Assembly (NCBI GenBank): GCA_900169235.1
Contig: FWCC01000025.1
Location: 1 to 64,000 of the forward strand
Source of the DNA: Zarea fungicola
Lineage: Eukaryota > Ascomycota > Sordariomycetes > Hypocreales > Cordycipitaceae
Direction of reading: 5' to 3'
DNA: 64,000 bases
Shown here: piece after piece, positions 1 through 12,330 of the stretch
Layout: each line of letters opens with the position of its first letter
Numbering within the stretch: the stretch's first letter is position 1
Notes under the pieces: model-generated
What the model was told of the DNA's origin: nothing
Databases searched by the model: none
Seen by the model: only the letters and a program-made list of their open reading frames with translations
Translations under genes and position numbers: made by a program

Positions 1-2676
1 GCGAAGCGGTGGGGGCGTGGCACAAGTATATAGACCGGCGATGCGCGGTCGTCTCGCCGAACTCTGAGACCTCAATTATTATTGTTTATAGCATAATAGC
101 TGATTAATTTCGGCCCCGGAAGCCTGCCGGACTTTCCAAGAAAATACTGATACTGATGAGTTAAACAACGGGGAGCGTTTGACTGGCCCAGCCACGATCC
201 AGCCCCGATGCCTTGCACGGGCGTAAGAGGCAAGTGAGGTGATTCTGTGCTAGGGGCTCTTCAAATTTCGGCATTATCCGTCATAGTATGTGTATATAAA
301 GTAAAACTGTGGCGCTGTATAATTTCGCGTTTGGCCTCTAATTGCCGTCTCTGCCTACTTCAACGGCCTTGTTGTCTATCCAAGGGAACGTTACAATCTG
401 TGTAGCAACCTCATTGGAAGGCACTCAACGTTATACAGATTCTCCCGGGAATAAGTACAAGTAAAAATTTGTATATTTTACACTGGATTCTGTTGATTGT
501 TATTATCGGCCATAATAGAAACTCAGGGCGGTTGCGAGCAAATTCTGTGGTTATTTCCGCTCCATCAAGCCAAGATTGCGGCCCCATTTCCACAATGGGC
601 ATAAGCTTAGCCCTTAATCAAACAATGAACTGCAAAAAGAAGAAAACGAAGGGAAGAGAAACAAGCAAGGGAAATGCTTTGAGCTACAAATGACAGTTTT
701 TTCTGAGCAAATGACTGCATCATCCGTACGAACTCAAGTTAATAGTGACAGTGATTGCCTGCCAACTTACCAACGGCTCATACTATGACCAGCTCGACTC
801 CTCGGCTGCTGCCAAAGAATAAGCGACCTCAAATAAATTAAAAAGGCCTCTTCGAGCATGTTGGTGAGGTTGGTACGCGAATATTTATAGTCTGGGAATC
901 CTGTATTCACAATACCTTATCCAGGTCTATTTTGCATCAACTCATTGTCACGGCTCCAGGCATCTAAACCAGACACCGATTCCATAACACAAGCAGAGCA
1001 GCAAAAGAACGATATCCACGTCATCGCTCATCACCTCCCCGCATCAAAGAATTGATCGCTGAAGCGAATCCACCAGATCGAGGGCATTGGCGTCGAGAGC
1101 CGATGACCAGCCAGTGGACATGCCCAACCATCATGTCAACGGCCGATAACACGCGCCATCGGGCGGCCCGGTTTCTACAGAATGTCAATCCACGGGGACG
1201 CGCCCCTCCGACGGCTCGAGAAAATTTCCGCCGAATGTTCAGTATAAACAGGCTGGGGGGTAGGATCATGCTATGCACCAGCTCCTACCGCAAACTCCGC
1301 ATGTATGGGATCGAGCACCTGGTCGGCGACTGTTGTACGCGTTGCCGACAGAGCGAGGCAACCCCGCACGCGCGAGCGAGCGTGCAGTTTGCCGCCTCTA
1401 GCATCACGTTTAATACGAAGGCGGGGTTTCAGAAGCTTGGCATCACTGGTGGTCGAATTACCGACTTGACCAGGACTTGAAACAAATCATTGAAGGAAGG
1501 AATCACAAGTAGCGGACTGAGGCTCGAGTTGGATAATCAGTAGGTAGGCCATGAGACAAATAGACTAAAATAATTAAGCTTCTCAGAAAATAAATGCATT
1601 TCGTCCCTTGTTTTTTTGTTCTTCTTTCCGAGCAATAATGAAATAGGAAGCTGGCTAAATGGCGTCCTTGTCTTGAGACACTGCATGCGCAAGTGCCAGG
1701 CAAACCTCGCAGTTCAAGTCGAGTGCAGTGTCTCAAGACAAGAACGCCTTTTGGCCAGGATTGCTGCTCCTACACTTGTCAATTAAAATATCATTGGCAA
1801 GTCTAGTACTAATGTAACATCCGCTCCCCGGGTTTACGTTTCCTGTCCCTTCTCCTGCCTAGCTTTCTAGGCCTAAACACTGCCACCTCGTGTCCGTTTA
1901 TAAAGTATATACATCGTGCCTTTGCCAAGAGAATCTCATGTTGTTTGCTACAAGACTATTGAATAAAAGAAAAACTTGCACGTTTATTAAGTGGGTAAGT
2001 GCATAATATCACCGCAACGTGTGATTTCTCTCTTCTTCTTCTTCTGCTTCTTCTTCTTCAAACAGACTCAGGCTTTCCCGCAGGAAATGTTTGCTTTCTC
2101 GGCTTGCAGGAAAGTGGAAGCCTTCCTTTACAATTTTGCCCGGTTCAAGAGCGTTGAATTGTCTGAGACAAACGTGCAACGACAATTAAATCATGTGAGG
2201 ATGAAGAGAATGCGGTGAGGGATTTCCTGGCTGTCTTTTTTAAAATACGGCTGAGACATGCATCATGGGAATATGCTGAAAATTATATCGGGGAACCAGC
2301 AAACGAGGCATGGCGGGTACACATCCGCGGTGCGGGACGGGATAACGGGAGAGGCCGCGCAAGCACAGACAGGGTAGTGTGTTGTGGCGTAAGTTCCAAG
2401 AACAAAACTATTGAATTTGTGATTGCTTGCAAACGTCTCTTGTAGAATTCGTTGTCGTTGCCTGAGCGCAACATGTGCTAGCACTGAGTGGAGAGAGTGT
2501 GTGTAGTTTGCTTCGCTGGGCCTTGAAGAAAACAGATAAATAGAATGCAATTCCATCTGCTGAAGAATTAAAATAACAAAGCTTTTGATATATAAAGTTA
2601 CAAAATTCTCATTCCCTTCACATTGTCAAATCTTTCCCTCCAGCTTCGTTGAGTGTTTTGGCTTGCCCCCGACATC
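1..2676. other. Intergenic, no supported gene
   Basis: I see no reading frame with recognisable protein motifs or convincing splice structure on either strand. The longest open stretch (about 1052-1480) has no family signature. The region holds a 35-bp imperfect hairpin at 1651-1758 and a TTC/CTT-rich microsatellite at about 2031-2058. The last few hundred bases should include the promoter and 5' leader of the aspartic protease. Confidence 0.5.
1651..1758. repeat. Long imperfect inverted repeat (hairpin)
   Basis: The 35-base arm at 1651-1685 is the reverse complement of 1724-1758 with only three mismatches, separated by a 38-base spacer. The core contains CTTGTCTTGAGACACTGCA and its complement. 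Perfect pairing of this length is unlikely by chance. It could be a folded-back insertion, a relic of a small transposon or an RNA hairpin. No coding function is seen around it. Confidence 0.85.
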
Positions 2677-4040
2677 ATGCGCATCACGTCCTCTCTCGCC
2701 GCAGCCGCAGCTTTGGCCGTAGGCGCAGCGACATCAGCCGCCGCCGCCGAACCTGGCGCCAACTTTACCATCAACGCAACCCCAAACCCAAACGCCCGTA
2801 TCAACCTCCTCACCACCTACGCCTGGCTCTACGCAAAGTACAATGTGACCCTCCCGGCACCCCTCCTCGCCGCCCTCCAAAACCAGGACGCCGCGGATGG
2901 TGATGATGAGGCTGCCGGCATTCAGTCACGAGATGGCCTGTCCGGCGACACCCCCTCCATCCCCAGCACCGTCACTGGAGGGCAGTACCTCTGCACCGTC
3001 GACATTGGCACCCCGCCGCAGCGCTTCCGCCTCAACCTCGACACGGGCTCCGCCGACGCCTGGGTCTACGCCGCCTCCCTCCCGGCGAGCTTCCTCCGCG
3101 GCCAGCGCACCTACGACCACGCCCGGAGCAGCACCTCCCGGTTCGTGCCGTGGGAGATTTGGCTGACGGGCTACGTCGACTTTACCTTTGTCGGCGGGCT
3201 CGTGTACAAGGACACCATGGCCGTCGGCGAGGACACGTCCCGTCAGCTCGTGGTCCAGAGCCAGGGCGTGCAGCTGGCGCACATTGTCTCCCCGAGCATC
3301 GTCACGGACAATGCCGACATGGACGGCATCCTGGGCCTCGGGTTCGACTCCAAGAATTATGCGTTTCCCGTCAAGCAAAAGACGTGGTTCAGCAACATCA
3401 AGGATCGATTGAGCGAGCCGCTCTTTACGGTGGATTTTCGTCATAAAACGTGCAAGTTCCCTCTCTTCTCCCTTCTTTTTTTTTAAACTGCTTTTTTTAA
3501 GAAATTTTTATTTTTAACAAAATGCTTGAAATAGCCGGTCAATACACCTTTGGCCACATCCCCCAACCCATCCAGCCCCTCACCTACACGCCCGTCGACT
3601 CCAGCGCCGGCTACTGGACATGGACCTCGACCGGCTACGCCATCGGCCCCTCCTCCTCCTCGTTTACATCCCGCCCCATGACGGGCACCGTTGACACGGG
3701 CACCACAATCATCATGCTCCCCAACGACGTCGTGGCCGACTACTACGCCGCCGTGCCGGGGGCTGCCTACAGCAGCGCGGACCAGGCGTACGTTTTCGCC
3801 TGCGACGCCGTCCTGCCCGATTTCACCTTTGGCGTGGAGCAGGCCACCGTCACCGTGCCAGGCCGGTATCTGAATGCGTCCGTGGCCGTGGGCGGCAAGA
3901 GCCGGTGCGCGGGTGGCATCCAGGGCGGCGGCGTGGGCAACCTCGTCATTTTTGGGGCGCCGGCACTCGAGGCGGCTGTCGTTGTGTTTGACGCAGGCAA
4001 CCTACGGCTCGGGTGGGCTAACAAGACGTTGGAAGTCTAA
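2677..4040 (+). CDS. Secreted A1 family aspartic protease
   Basis: This is a pepsin-like aspartyl endopeptidase, about 422 residues, probably secreted. The ATG at 2677 opens an Ala-rich hydrophobic signal peptide (MRITSSLAAAAALAVGAATS) followed by a propeptide-like stretch. The first catalytic loop is DTGSADAWV and the second, in exon 2, is DTGTTIIMLP; GILGLGF, typical of the fold, lies between them. One intron separates the lobes. The join 3439/3535 keeps the reading frame and recreates the family PGxYxFG motif, but its donor (GTCATA) is weak; the better-looking donor GTGCAA at 3450 would shift the frame. The C-terminus ends shortly after a typical VVVFDAGNLRLGWA strand. The gene faces the M28 aminopeptidase, with stop codons about 190 bp apart. 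Expected role: extracellular protein digestion. The family assignment is firm, the exact splice site is not. Confidence 0.9.
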
Positions 4041-4233
4041 AGTTGGAATAACTTCCTTTTGGGGGGGGGGGTCCTATCTAGCAACCGCCACCTATAGGAG
4101 CCCAAACTTGTGAAATGTGTACCAGAACCACAACGTACAACTGGGACAAGTAGATTTAAGAGGAACAAATAAATTGTTGCAAAGAATGCACGTAATTATA
4201 TTGAGTATAGATGCTTGCTATACTAAAAATGCA

Positions 4234-5939
4234 TTAAACAATCGCAACCTTGTCGCCACCACAACTACCGTGCGTCTCAACCACCTGAACACCCGACGCC
4301 CAGTCGTTAAAGCTGCCTTGGATGCTACTCTTGGCCTGCGGATTCGAAGTTGTCCAATTGCGCGCCGGAACACCCTCCAGGCTCAGAGCAAAGTTGGCCG
4401 CAACGTGGGCAGCCGCCTTGGAATTAGTCTCATAGGCGGCCCAGTTGATGTTTTTGAGGTTGTCACAGAGCTGGTGATAGCACGGATCAGAGGGGGCACC
4501 AGCGCCGGTGAAGATGCCGCTGCTGGGGATACCTAGCTGTAGGAAGCCATAGTAGTCTGAAGAGGAGCCGAATTTACTAACAAAACACATTAGCCTTTGG
4601 CACGAGAAAGACGAATCCTACAAAAGGGTTTTTCGGGATGACGTACGAATATTCGGGATTGACGCCGGCGGCCTTGAGATATTCAAATAAAGGAACGGCA
4701 CCGTATTCATGTGCTTCATTGTCGGAGTACACAATGAATCTGGGTTGAATACTTCCAATCATGTCATAATTGAAGTAAAACTTGATCTTGTTACGTTCTT
4801 CCTCGGGCAGCTTGTCAAGGTAGTAAAGGGAACCAATCAGGCCAAGTCTATTCAGGAGCAGGTTAGCAGAATGTCATTCCTACGCATTTCGAGGAAAATA
4901 AAGACAGGAAAATCTTCTCCAACTTACTCCTCAGCCCCCCACCACGCAAAGCGGACCTTGTTCTTGAATCCGGTATACTTTTGAAAGGAAGTGACAATCT
5001 CCAAAAGTGCCGCACTGCCACTTCCATCATCATTCACACCTGGTCCCGCGGGCACACTGTCAAGGTGCGCACCCAGCATCACGACATTGTCCGGATCTCC
5101 CTCCTTGGTCTCGGAAATAATGTTCCAGCTGGGTCTCTGCTCCAGAACCGAATCCACGACGAGTGTCACCTCCAACGTCTCCCCGGCGGCCAGACGCTGC
5201 TTCCACGCCTCACCCACATCCTGGGCCACCAGTCCAACAGGAACCAAGCGTCCGTAGTTAGCCTCGCTCAGGGTGGCCGTTGTCGGCGTGCCAGGCAGAT
5301 TATGGTAGAGGACTGCTGCCAGGGCACCATGCTCCTTGGCCAGGCGCAGCTTATCGGCAATAGCGCACACGCCGCGCTTTAAAAGAACGATTTTGCCTCT
5401 GGCGTCAATTTCTTTCCACTGACTGGCCTGGCACATGGAACCCGTAACATCGTCGACAGGTGTGTCCAGGAGCGGTGCGGTGACGCCGTCGGGGAGTGAA
5501 GTCGACTGCACATATAGCAGTGCGTACACGTCGACGTTTGCCCTTTGACTGTTGGGTCCGGTGAGGGAGATTTTGCGGACCTGGAAAAAGGTGTGGTTGA
5601 ATTCCTGCACGTGGGTGTCAAGACGGGCACCAAAGCGCTTGGAGACACGCTCGAGGACAAAGTCGACCGAAGCTCGGTAACCAGGGTAGCCGTGGGCGCG
5701 ATTGCCGCCGTTGTCACGGGCGATCTTCTGGAGATTCCACAGGACATTTTCAAGTCTGTAGGTGCCTTGTATTAGTGGAATTTTCATAAAAATGGTTTGT
5801 GAATCTGGCTATTGGTGGTACAAACATACTCTTTCTTTTTAATGTCTTTTACAGCCTTTTCAGGTGTAATGAGCTCATGTGCCTGCGTCAAACACGCCAG
5901 GAGACAGGTGCCTACAGCGGCAACGGTGGGAATTCTCAT
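4234..5939 (-). CDS. Secreted M28 zinc aminopeptidase (aminopeptidase Y/leucine aminopeptidase type)
   Basis: This is a four-exon gene (5939-5830, 5755-4928, 4847-4647, 4576-4234) encoding about 493 residues. It starts with a signal peptide (MRIPTVAAVGTCLLACLTQA). A protease-associated (PA) domain is visible in exon 2 around GKIVLLKRGVCAIADK. All five dinuclear zinc ligands of M28 are present: His in AHLDSVPAG, Asp in NDDGSG, Glu of GAEE (next to the general-base Glu), Asp in NYDMIGS and His in PCYHQLCDN. The introns have GTATGT, GTAAGT and GTACGT donors, and all phases agree. The enzyme would remove N-terminal residues from peptides outside the cell or in the vacuole, complementing the convergent aspartic endoprotease. 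A tandem 18-bp repeat lies just upstream of the start. Confidence 0.93.
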
Positions 5940-7273
5940 GATGGCTGAATATATTTACAGCTCACTCTGCCAAAAAAAAAAATAGACGAATGATGATGCA
6001 GTAGTGAAGATGAATGCAGTCGTGAAGATGAATGCAGTCGTGAAGATGAATGCAGTCGTGAAAGATGAGTTGTTATTGTGCTTCAGACGAAGACGCGGAA
6101 GTAGGCCGTCTCAGCACCGCTCCTTCCCTGGGGTGCCTTTTAAACAAATAGAAGGACCCCCATCTCTGGTACTCTCCCTGTCACCGCCGTTGAAGCCCAG
6201 ACTTTGCCAAGTCATAGGTCGTACAGGCTGCTTTCCCTTAGCTGCATTAATTCTGGTGCACTTGCTTGCACTTTGCATGGAACTTTTCGTCGTTTTGTTG
6301 ACAGTAGCTACCACCTTCCATATCGGGCAGCTGCTTAAAAAGAAGCTTATCTGTTTCGTTTTCTAGCGGCATTTGCACGATGCTTGGCAAAGACGGCTCA
6401 TGGGGGGCATTGCCGGCAGAGGGCGGGGGTGGCGTATAAACGCCATTTCATCTGTGGGAATAAAAATAGCAAGTTATTCACCCGTGGTTGGGGTCGATAT
6501 AGGTAAAAGCCCAGGAAGGGAAGGTCATAGGAGCTGCAGTCTTGGCAAGCTGTCGTGGTCTCTCCGCAAAATTGCGCCAGTTGGGCTTTTCGCTGCGCTC
6601 TCGGTTGGGCGAGGAGTAATGACATTGTGTGGCCATGTGAATCAAATAATCGATGCAGTGGTACGGTACACTGGTAAGCAAGGATCACGGCGATGAGAGA
6701 AAAGAAGAATCTTGATAAGGAGTATAAAAAATAGGCTTCAAGTATCGGGCGTATATCATTTCCTTGTATAACCATACTGTCCTTCGTTGTCCCGTATCCA
6801 TACTATTCCCCTTGAACCATCCATCAAACGCCACCCAAACCCATGAACAGGGATATTTTCATCTCATCTCTTTCTCTGTCCTGTATGTCTTGTTCATGTT
6901 CCCAGTCACTGCTCAATTTGCCGCATATAGCAAAGCAATCTTACAAATCTAGCTCAGATCCACTGACCCCAACGACGGACTGGCACCCGAATAGGGCACT
7001 CGCCCGTGGTCATTGAACTTTGCCACTAACATGTTGCAAACAATAAAAAAAGGATAAAAAAGGATATAAAAAAGAAAAGAAAAGAAAAACATTCATCGCT
7101 AGTAGGCTCCTGGGGGGGGGGGGCAAACACCCGTGCCTATATCCCTCAAATGGCAGAACAAAATCTGGCTAGCTTAAGGCTTGCTGCTGCATAGAATTAA
7201 TAAAGTCTGCGTACGCGTGCATGTAAGTGCCTGCAACTGCAATTAGTGCGGGTTCCTGTGGGGGTTCCTATAG
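5940..7273. other. Intergenic, no supported gene
   Basis: This is the shared upstream region of the M28 aminopeptidase and downstream region of the Zn2Cys6 regulator. It holds the tandem 18-bp repeat at 5996-6066 and, near 7100, an A/G-rich stretch followed by a run of about eleven G. No reading frame in it shows a recognisable domain. Confidence 0.5.
5996..6066. repeat. 18-bp tandem repeat, about 3.5 copies
   Basis: The unit GTGAAGATGAATGCAGTC is repeated almost perfectly, with a degenerate first and last copy. It sits about 57 bp upstream of the M28 aminopeptidase start codon, so it falls in that gene's 5' leader or core promoter. The 18-bp period leaves frames open, but the encoded repeat resembles no protein, so I treat it as noncoding. 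Confidence 0.9.
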
Positions 7274-10200
7274 TCACACACCCCCACCCATAAACGCAGC
7301 AAGGTCATCAAGATCCAGGAGCTGGCGCTCAAAGGCGGCACAAAGCTCCGGCGCAGTCATGTCCTGACTGGTGGAAGTGGTTTGCATGTCTTGTCCCTGA
7401 GCCAAGCTGCCGTTGGGAGCTTCGGGACTTTGACGCTTCACGTCCGCGTGCATGGTCGCCTGTGGGGCAGCGCCTGGCGGGGGAGTCGAGCTGTTTGGCG
7501 TGGCCACGCTGCTGGAGTGACCGTTGATGGTGGTGATGCCCGGCCGGCGAGGGATAGTGACCGTGGGAGGTGGTTCACTTCCGTCGCGAGAGTGTTCGCC
7601 AACAGATCGAGGGGCAGAGTGGTGCTGACCACCATTGCTCTGGTCATAGTCCATCACCTCTGGGTTTGTATCGGCATTGGAGGAGACGTCGTCCTTCATG
7701 TGGCCATGCGAGCTGTGGCGACCAGCAGCCGCATCGTTATTGAGGACACGCTGCATCACGGTGAGGTGTCTCAGCCAGCTGCCCATGAGGGGCCAGGTCT
7801 CGGTGCCATCATGCATGAAGCGCAGGCCATCCCTGACAATGTGCGCAGCAGACTCGACGGCATTGTTGGGTGTGAGGCCCTTGAGTGAGAGGTAGGCAAC
7901 GGTGGCGCTGGCCGTAAAGGCGGAGAAGAGCATGAAGATGGGGAAGCAGGGCAGCTGCTCCTTCTCGGCGCCAGACTCGACAGCGGTCAGCAGCGACAGA
8001 GTGGCATGGCATGAGCCAAACAGCCTGTCTATAATGTCATGGCCGCGTCCACTCATGCGATAGGCATCGGGATTGAAGCCATGGGCATAGACGTCCTGCA
8101 GCAGGCGTCGGCGGTGGACAAAGATGGTGGCGCAGTGCAAAAGACAGTGCAGCATGGCAAAGGTGTAGCCTGAGCCCATGGTCATGTGCAGGTTGATCTG
8201 GCCCGGCTTGTCGATATACTGCATAGGCAGGGTGGCGCGGAGATCTTCAATCTTGGCAATGAGACTGGAGCAGTCCTCCTCGTCATAGCCGTGGAGGGGA
8301 CTGGTCGTCAGCATGCCGACGACATCACGCCAGAGGGTGGCAGCAATGACAATGTAGCCATATTCGCCAATGTCGGCGCTGGTTCCGTGGCTAGGCGAGG
8401 CGTTGGCGCGGTTAAAGTGCTGAAGCAGAGACTTGACATAGACGGCGTTGCCAAAGGCAAAGTTAATATCGGAGCAGGGCAACGAAACATCGGAGGTGTC
8501 CTGCACAGTCAACGCGGGGAAGCGGCCGGGTGTGCTGGTGAGAAGGCAGTCGAGGATGTAAATTAGCCACAGTGTTCGGCGGCAGCTCTCGTCACGCAGG
8601 AACTGGTCGGTGTTGTCTGGCGCGTGATGGCTGTTGAGAATGCGATACATCTGCAGCATGCGGGCCGCCTGACCGAGATAGATGTAGGCTCTGACTGCAT
8701 TGCGCGAGCCCCATTCATGGATAATAACGAGGCAGAGAGCCTGGATGTCGGCCAAATTAGGGTGGTCAAGATTGGTGTTGATGAGGGCGATAGCCTTGGC
8801 AGCATAGGTATCGGCAGCCTGGGTAGAAGAGCCGAAACGGCGAATCAGACTGGGCGAGCTCCTGCAATAAGATAGTTAGCAAGGCCAGCGCAATAGACGG
8901 GGACAGTAGACGCAGGCGAAAGCAGGTAGCAAGGTGAATTTGGGGGCATCGACATGGCAGGCAACGCGGCACGCGTCGGTGGAGGCGGGTCGGGACACCC
9001 GATGAATTTTGGGTCATGGCCCGCAAAAAAGTGCCGAAAGCCCGGAGGTTCATCGACTTGCAAACCGCGTTTGCTGGAGTGATGCGGGAGGGGAAAGGGG
9101 GCCAGAAAATAAATACAGCAACGACGGAAAGGAAACGTACCGGGCTGCACAGGCCAAAAGGCCATATACAAGGGTAGACTCGAGTGAACCATTCTTGAGC
9201 TGCTGTAGAAACGAGGGCTTGTGAAAGGCAACACAAGCCGGGAAGGTCTTTGAAACAACACGCTCACACTCGGCGATGAGTTCTGGAGTCAATCTAGCGG
9301 ATGCGCGTTAGCAAAACGAGGTTAGATTGTGCGGCATGTAATTTTGCGGCATGTGTACGTGACACGCGGGTGATGATGCGGTGATGCGACGGACAGGGCC
9401 GGGACGAGCGGCGGCAAAATGCAGCAAGCACGAGTAAATGGGAGCCATATAGCCGGCGGCCACCAGCGAGCGAGGATGAGGCGGAAAAAACCTCGGTCCA
9501 CGCGTAGGGCCGAACGCCGCGCGATGGAATTTGTGGAGAAGGGATTGAATGTGATGAGGTGTAAAGGGAATCATGCTGATTCTCGGTGCTGGGACAGGGG
9601 TGGGGGTAGTGTGAGGTGGTGAGGTAAAGTGAGGTGCGGCGGTGCTGCCAGTGGCCCAAGCAGCGCTGGGTTGCTGGGGCGGCAAAGGGGACAGACAGAA
9701 GGCCATGGGAATCGGAAATTGGGTTCAATGTCAATGAGACGGCACCGAAGCCGCTGATGACAGTGGTGGGTGGGCAAGACCTCTAGTGGTGCTGGTGATG
9801 GATCATGGGCGGCGCTGCAGTGAGACACACGAGAGGGTACAATGGCGGGAATAAGGGGCGGGAAGGGGAGGAAGAAAATGATGAGGCAAGAGAGTATTGT
9901 GTATACGTAGAGTGGTGGCGGAGTTGAGATGACCATGATGAGCAGATGAGGATAAAGCAAAACAGCATTTGAGGATTGCAAACGCGTTTTTGATGCCAAT
10001 CTGCATTTGCTTGGTCTTTTTCCTTCTTCATCTTCTGGCGCGGTGCTGCTGGCTGGGTCGAGGTGCTGGGGTACAGGTAGGCGACAGTGGACGAGCAGGG
10101 CAAACAGGGGACAGTGACGGGGACTGGCAGGGCTGGCAGGGGCCAACTTACTTTTCGGCGGAGGCCTGGGCATGCCTGGGTCCGCTGGAGCCCACTACGG

Positions 10201-10462
10201 CTTGCCTCGCGTCAGAAGCCCCGGACCCGGAGGCCGGGAGACTGTCGCGCGAGGGACGACTTTGCGTTGCGTGGCGGGCTGGGCTCTGGCCGTTGTGATG
10301 AGAAATGCTTTCTGACGGGAGATAGCAGTCGTGCATTCCCTTTGCGCAGTTTTTGCACGGGTGATTGGGGCCTCGGTCGTAGACGCACTTTGTCTTGCCC
10401 TTGCGGCAGCGCACGCAAGCTCCTCCGGCCCGCAAGGCGGTAGAGCGAATGACGCCGGACAT
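7274..10462 (-). CDS. Zn2Cys6 transcription factor with fungal_trans domain
   Basis: This is a nuclear DNA-binding regulator, about 683 residues in three exons (10462-10152, 9293-9141, 8861-7274). Exon 1 carries a canonical zinc cluster, starting ACVRCRKGKTKC and ending NCAKGMHDC (Cys spacing 2-6-9-2-6). Exons 2 and 3 carry the fungal-specific middle homology region (TPELIAECERV, TFPACVAFHKPSFL, ARAYIYLGQAARM-like segments). The C-terminus is Ser/Pro/Thr/Gln-rich and ends in an acidic LLDLDDLAAFMGGGV segment that could be an activation domain. Both introns keep phase and have good sites (GTAAGT/CTAG with a GCTAAC branch; GTACGT/GCAG with GCTAAC). Intron 1 is about 858 nt, far longer than others here, and its sequence shows no protein-like exon. 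The target genes are unknown; the nearest upstream locus is the dead PKS. Confidence 0.9.
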
Positions 10463-12075
10463 TGTGTGTGTGTGGCTAATGACGAGGCAGCGCTGAAGCC
10501 GAGGGGAAAAAAAAACGACGACGGTAAGCTGAAGACGGTGAGAGTCGCGATCCTGAACGCGGTTCACGAGTTGAGTTTTAAGGTGCTTCTGGATGCGTTT
10601 GTGTTGAGGGGATTCTCGTGAGAGAAACTGCGACGAGAAGAAATGGCAAACGCCTTTGCGCCGGAGCGGTCGGGCTGGCTGGGGGGCTACGCGTAGAAGC
10701 TAGCGAGCCAACCAACGAGGACGACGAGCACAACAGCGGGCAAAATCCTTTGTCAAAAGACAAGGAAAAGAAAAAAAGGTCACAAAAAGAGATGGGAGAA
10801 GACTCGGACAAGACAACTGCAATGGTAGCTGGCAAGCTCCCAAGAAAAAAAAAAAAGATCTCGGTGAGGTGCGGCCAAGGGGGAAAGGTACGGAAGAAAA
10901 AAATAAACCGGTGAGGTCAGGAAAGGAAAAAGGACAGGGGGGGAACTGCGGCGGCCAACTGAGCCTCAGGGCAGGTAGGCGGACGGGGGGCGGCGAGCGG
11001 CCAGTCGGCGGCAGTATGTCGCAGGCACCTGGCAGGCAGACAGGCCACAAAGGGGAGGGAGAGGGGCACAGGATGGTCGGCCAGTCACTCACTGATGCGG
11101 TACTTCTTTCAGGGCTTCTCCGGGCACGACGGTAGCGGTTTTACGGACCGTCCAGCTAATAATATCCAGTCTTACTTGGAGCCTCAGGCCGTAGCCAATA
11201 TGTGGTATGGTCCTGGCGCCAGCTGTCACCACCTGCCAACGACTTGGCCCGCAGGGAGAGCGGCTGTTGACGAGGTCCCGGTCTGCCTGACGGACGGTGG
11301 CCCTTCAGGGCTGCTGAAAATGGACAACGGGCGGATCGGGTTGGGGGTCCCGGGGGCCTGACAGACTCCACACCTACGCAACACAAGAGCAAAAAAAATC
11401 GGCACAACACTCACCTGAGTAGTCACCAACCAAGGCAGATGAATTTCTGCCAAATATGAAATTTCTTAACAGGAGTCTCTTTCCAACGGAGGTGGCTAAT
11501 TTTTTTTTTCTTCGGGGCGGCAAGAGATGTATTTATAGCCGTGGATGAATTTCCCGAGCCTCCTCCCCGTGTCCTCCGTGCGGAGGTCGGGTGGTGCCAC
11601 TTTGCCGCTCAGTGTGGCCTCCGTCATTCTCGCACTGTCTTGTTCCTTTTAATGGCATCACCCTCAACACACACAGTAGGGAGGCAGGCCCCCAGGTACA
11701 TACCCGTCATGGCCACTCAACCACCCCTTTAAGACAGCCTCCGGCGCTGTTGCCCGCCAAGCGCCGGCTCGTCGTCACTCATCCCCCTCTTCGTCCTCTC
11801 AATGGTGGCATTATGGTGCAAGCTGGCACAGTGCTAATTAGGTGTATCCATTCACTGTGCCCTCCGTGGTCTCCATACAGTGCGTGGTTTCTCGGTGCCA
11901 ACTGCAGCAGTTGGAAATCCTTCTCACATGTTTTGGCTAATTCTGGCCTCAACCAGACGACACTCTTGCTTGCGTGTACTTGCCGAGTTTTCGGCATGCC
12001 ATGCATGCATCCTGCCGGATGGGGCACTCCAAATTCCTGCTATCCAATTCCCAACGTTACACCCGCTGCCGCTGC

Positions 12076-12110
12076 CTCTTCTCTCCCTCTCCCTCTCTCT
12101 CTCTCTCTCT
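12076..12110. repeat. CT/TC microsatellite
   Basis: This is a run of CT dinucleotides interrupted by CCCTCT units. Pyrimidine tracts like this are common in fungal promoters and leaders, but no coding region begins near it on the plus strand. Confidence 0.9.
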
Positions 12111-12285
12111 GTCTTTCGCGACTTGTCCGCACAAGCGTGTCAGTTTCATTTTCATTTCACTAGGCCCTCTCTCCTCCGCAGAGATTCCCCGACAGATCTC
12201 ACCCAGTGGAGCTGGCGCCCATCACACACACAGAGGCTCGCACACACACACTCCTGTACTCCGTGTAATGTAGTTACTCCGTGGC

Positions 12286-12330
12286 TGCATTTGCTGCCTG
12301 CATTTGCTGCCTGCATTTGCTGCCTGCATT
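12286..12330. repeat. 13-bp tandem repeat, three copies plus a partial
   Basis: The unit TGCATTTGCTGCC occurs three times head to tail, followed by a diverging partial copy. It lies in the noncoding region upstream of the Zn2Cys6 regulator. Confidence 0.92.

Noticed and set aside
1021..1480. Open frames on both strands about 85-142 codons long
   Set aside because: No domain, no signal peptide, no splice pattern and composition as expected by chance in GC-rich patches.
6004..6366. Plus-strand frame of 120 codons starting in the 18-bp repeat
   Set aside because: The open frame is created by the repeat period; the remaining part has no recognisable motif and lies in the promoter of a clear minus-strand gene.
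9571..10173. 200-codon minus-strand frame inside intron 1 of the first Zn2Cys6 gene
   Set aside because: Pro/Leu/Ser low-complexity translation without a domain; the coding frame of exon 1 reaches a stop right after the donor, so this is not a read-through exon.
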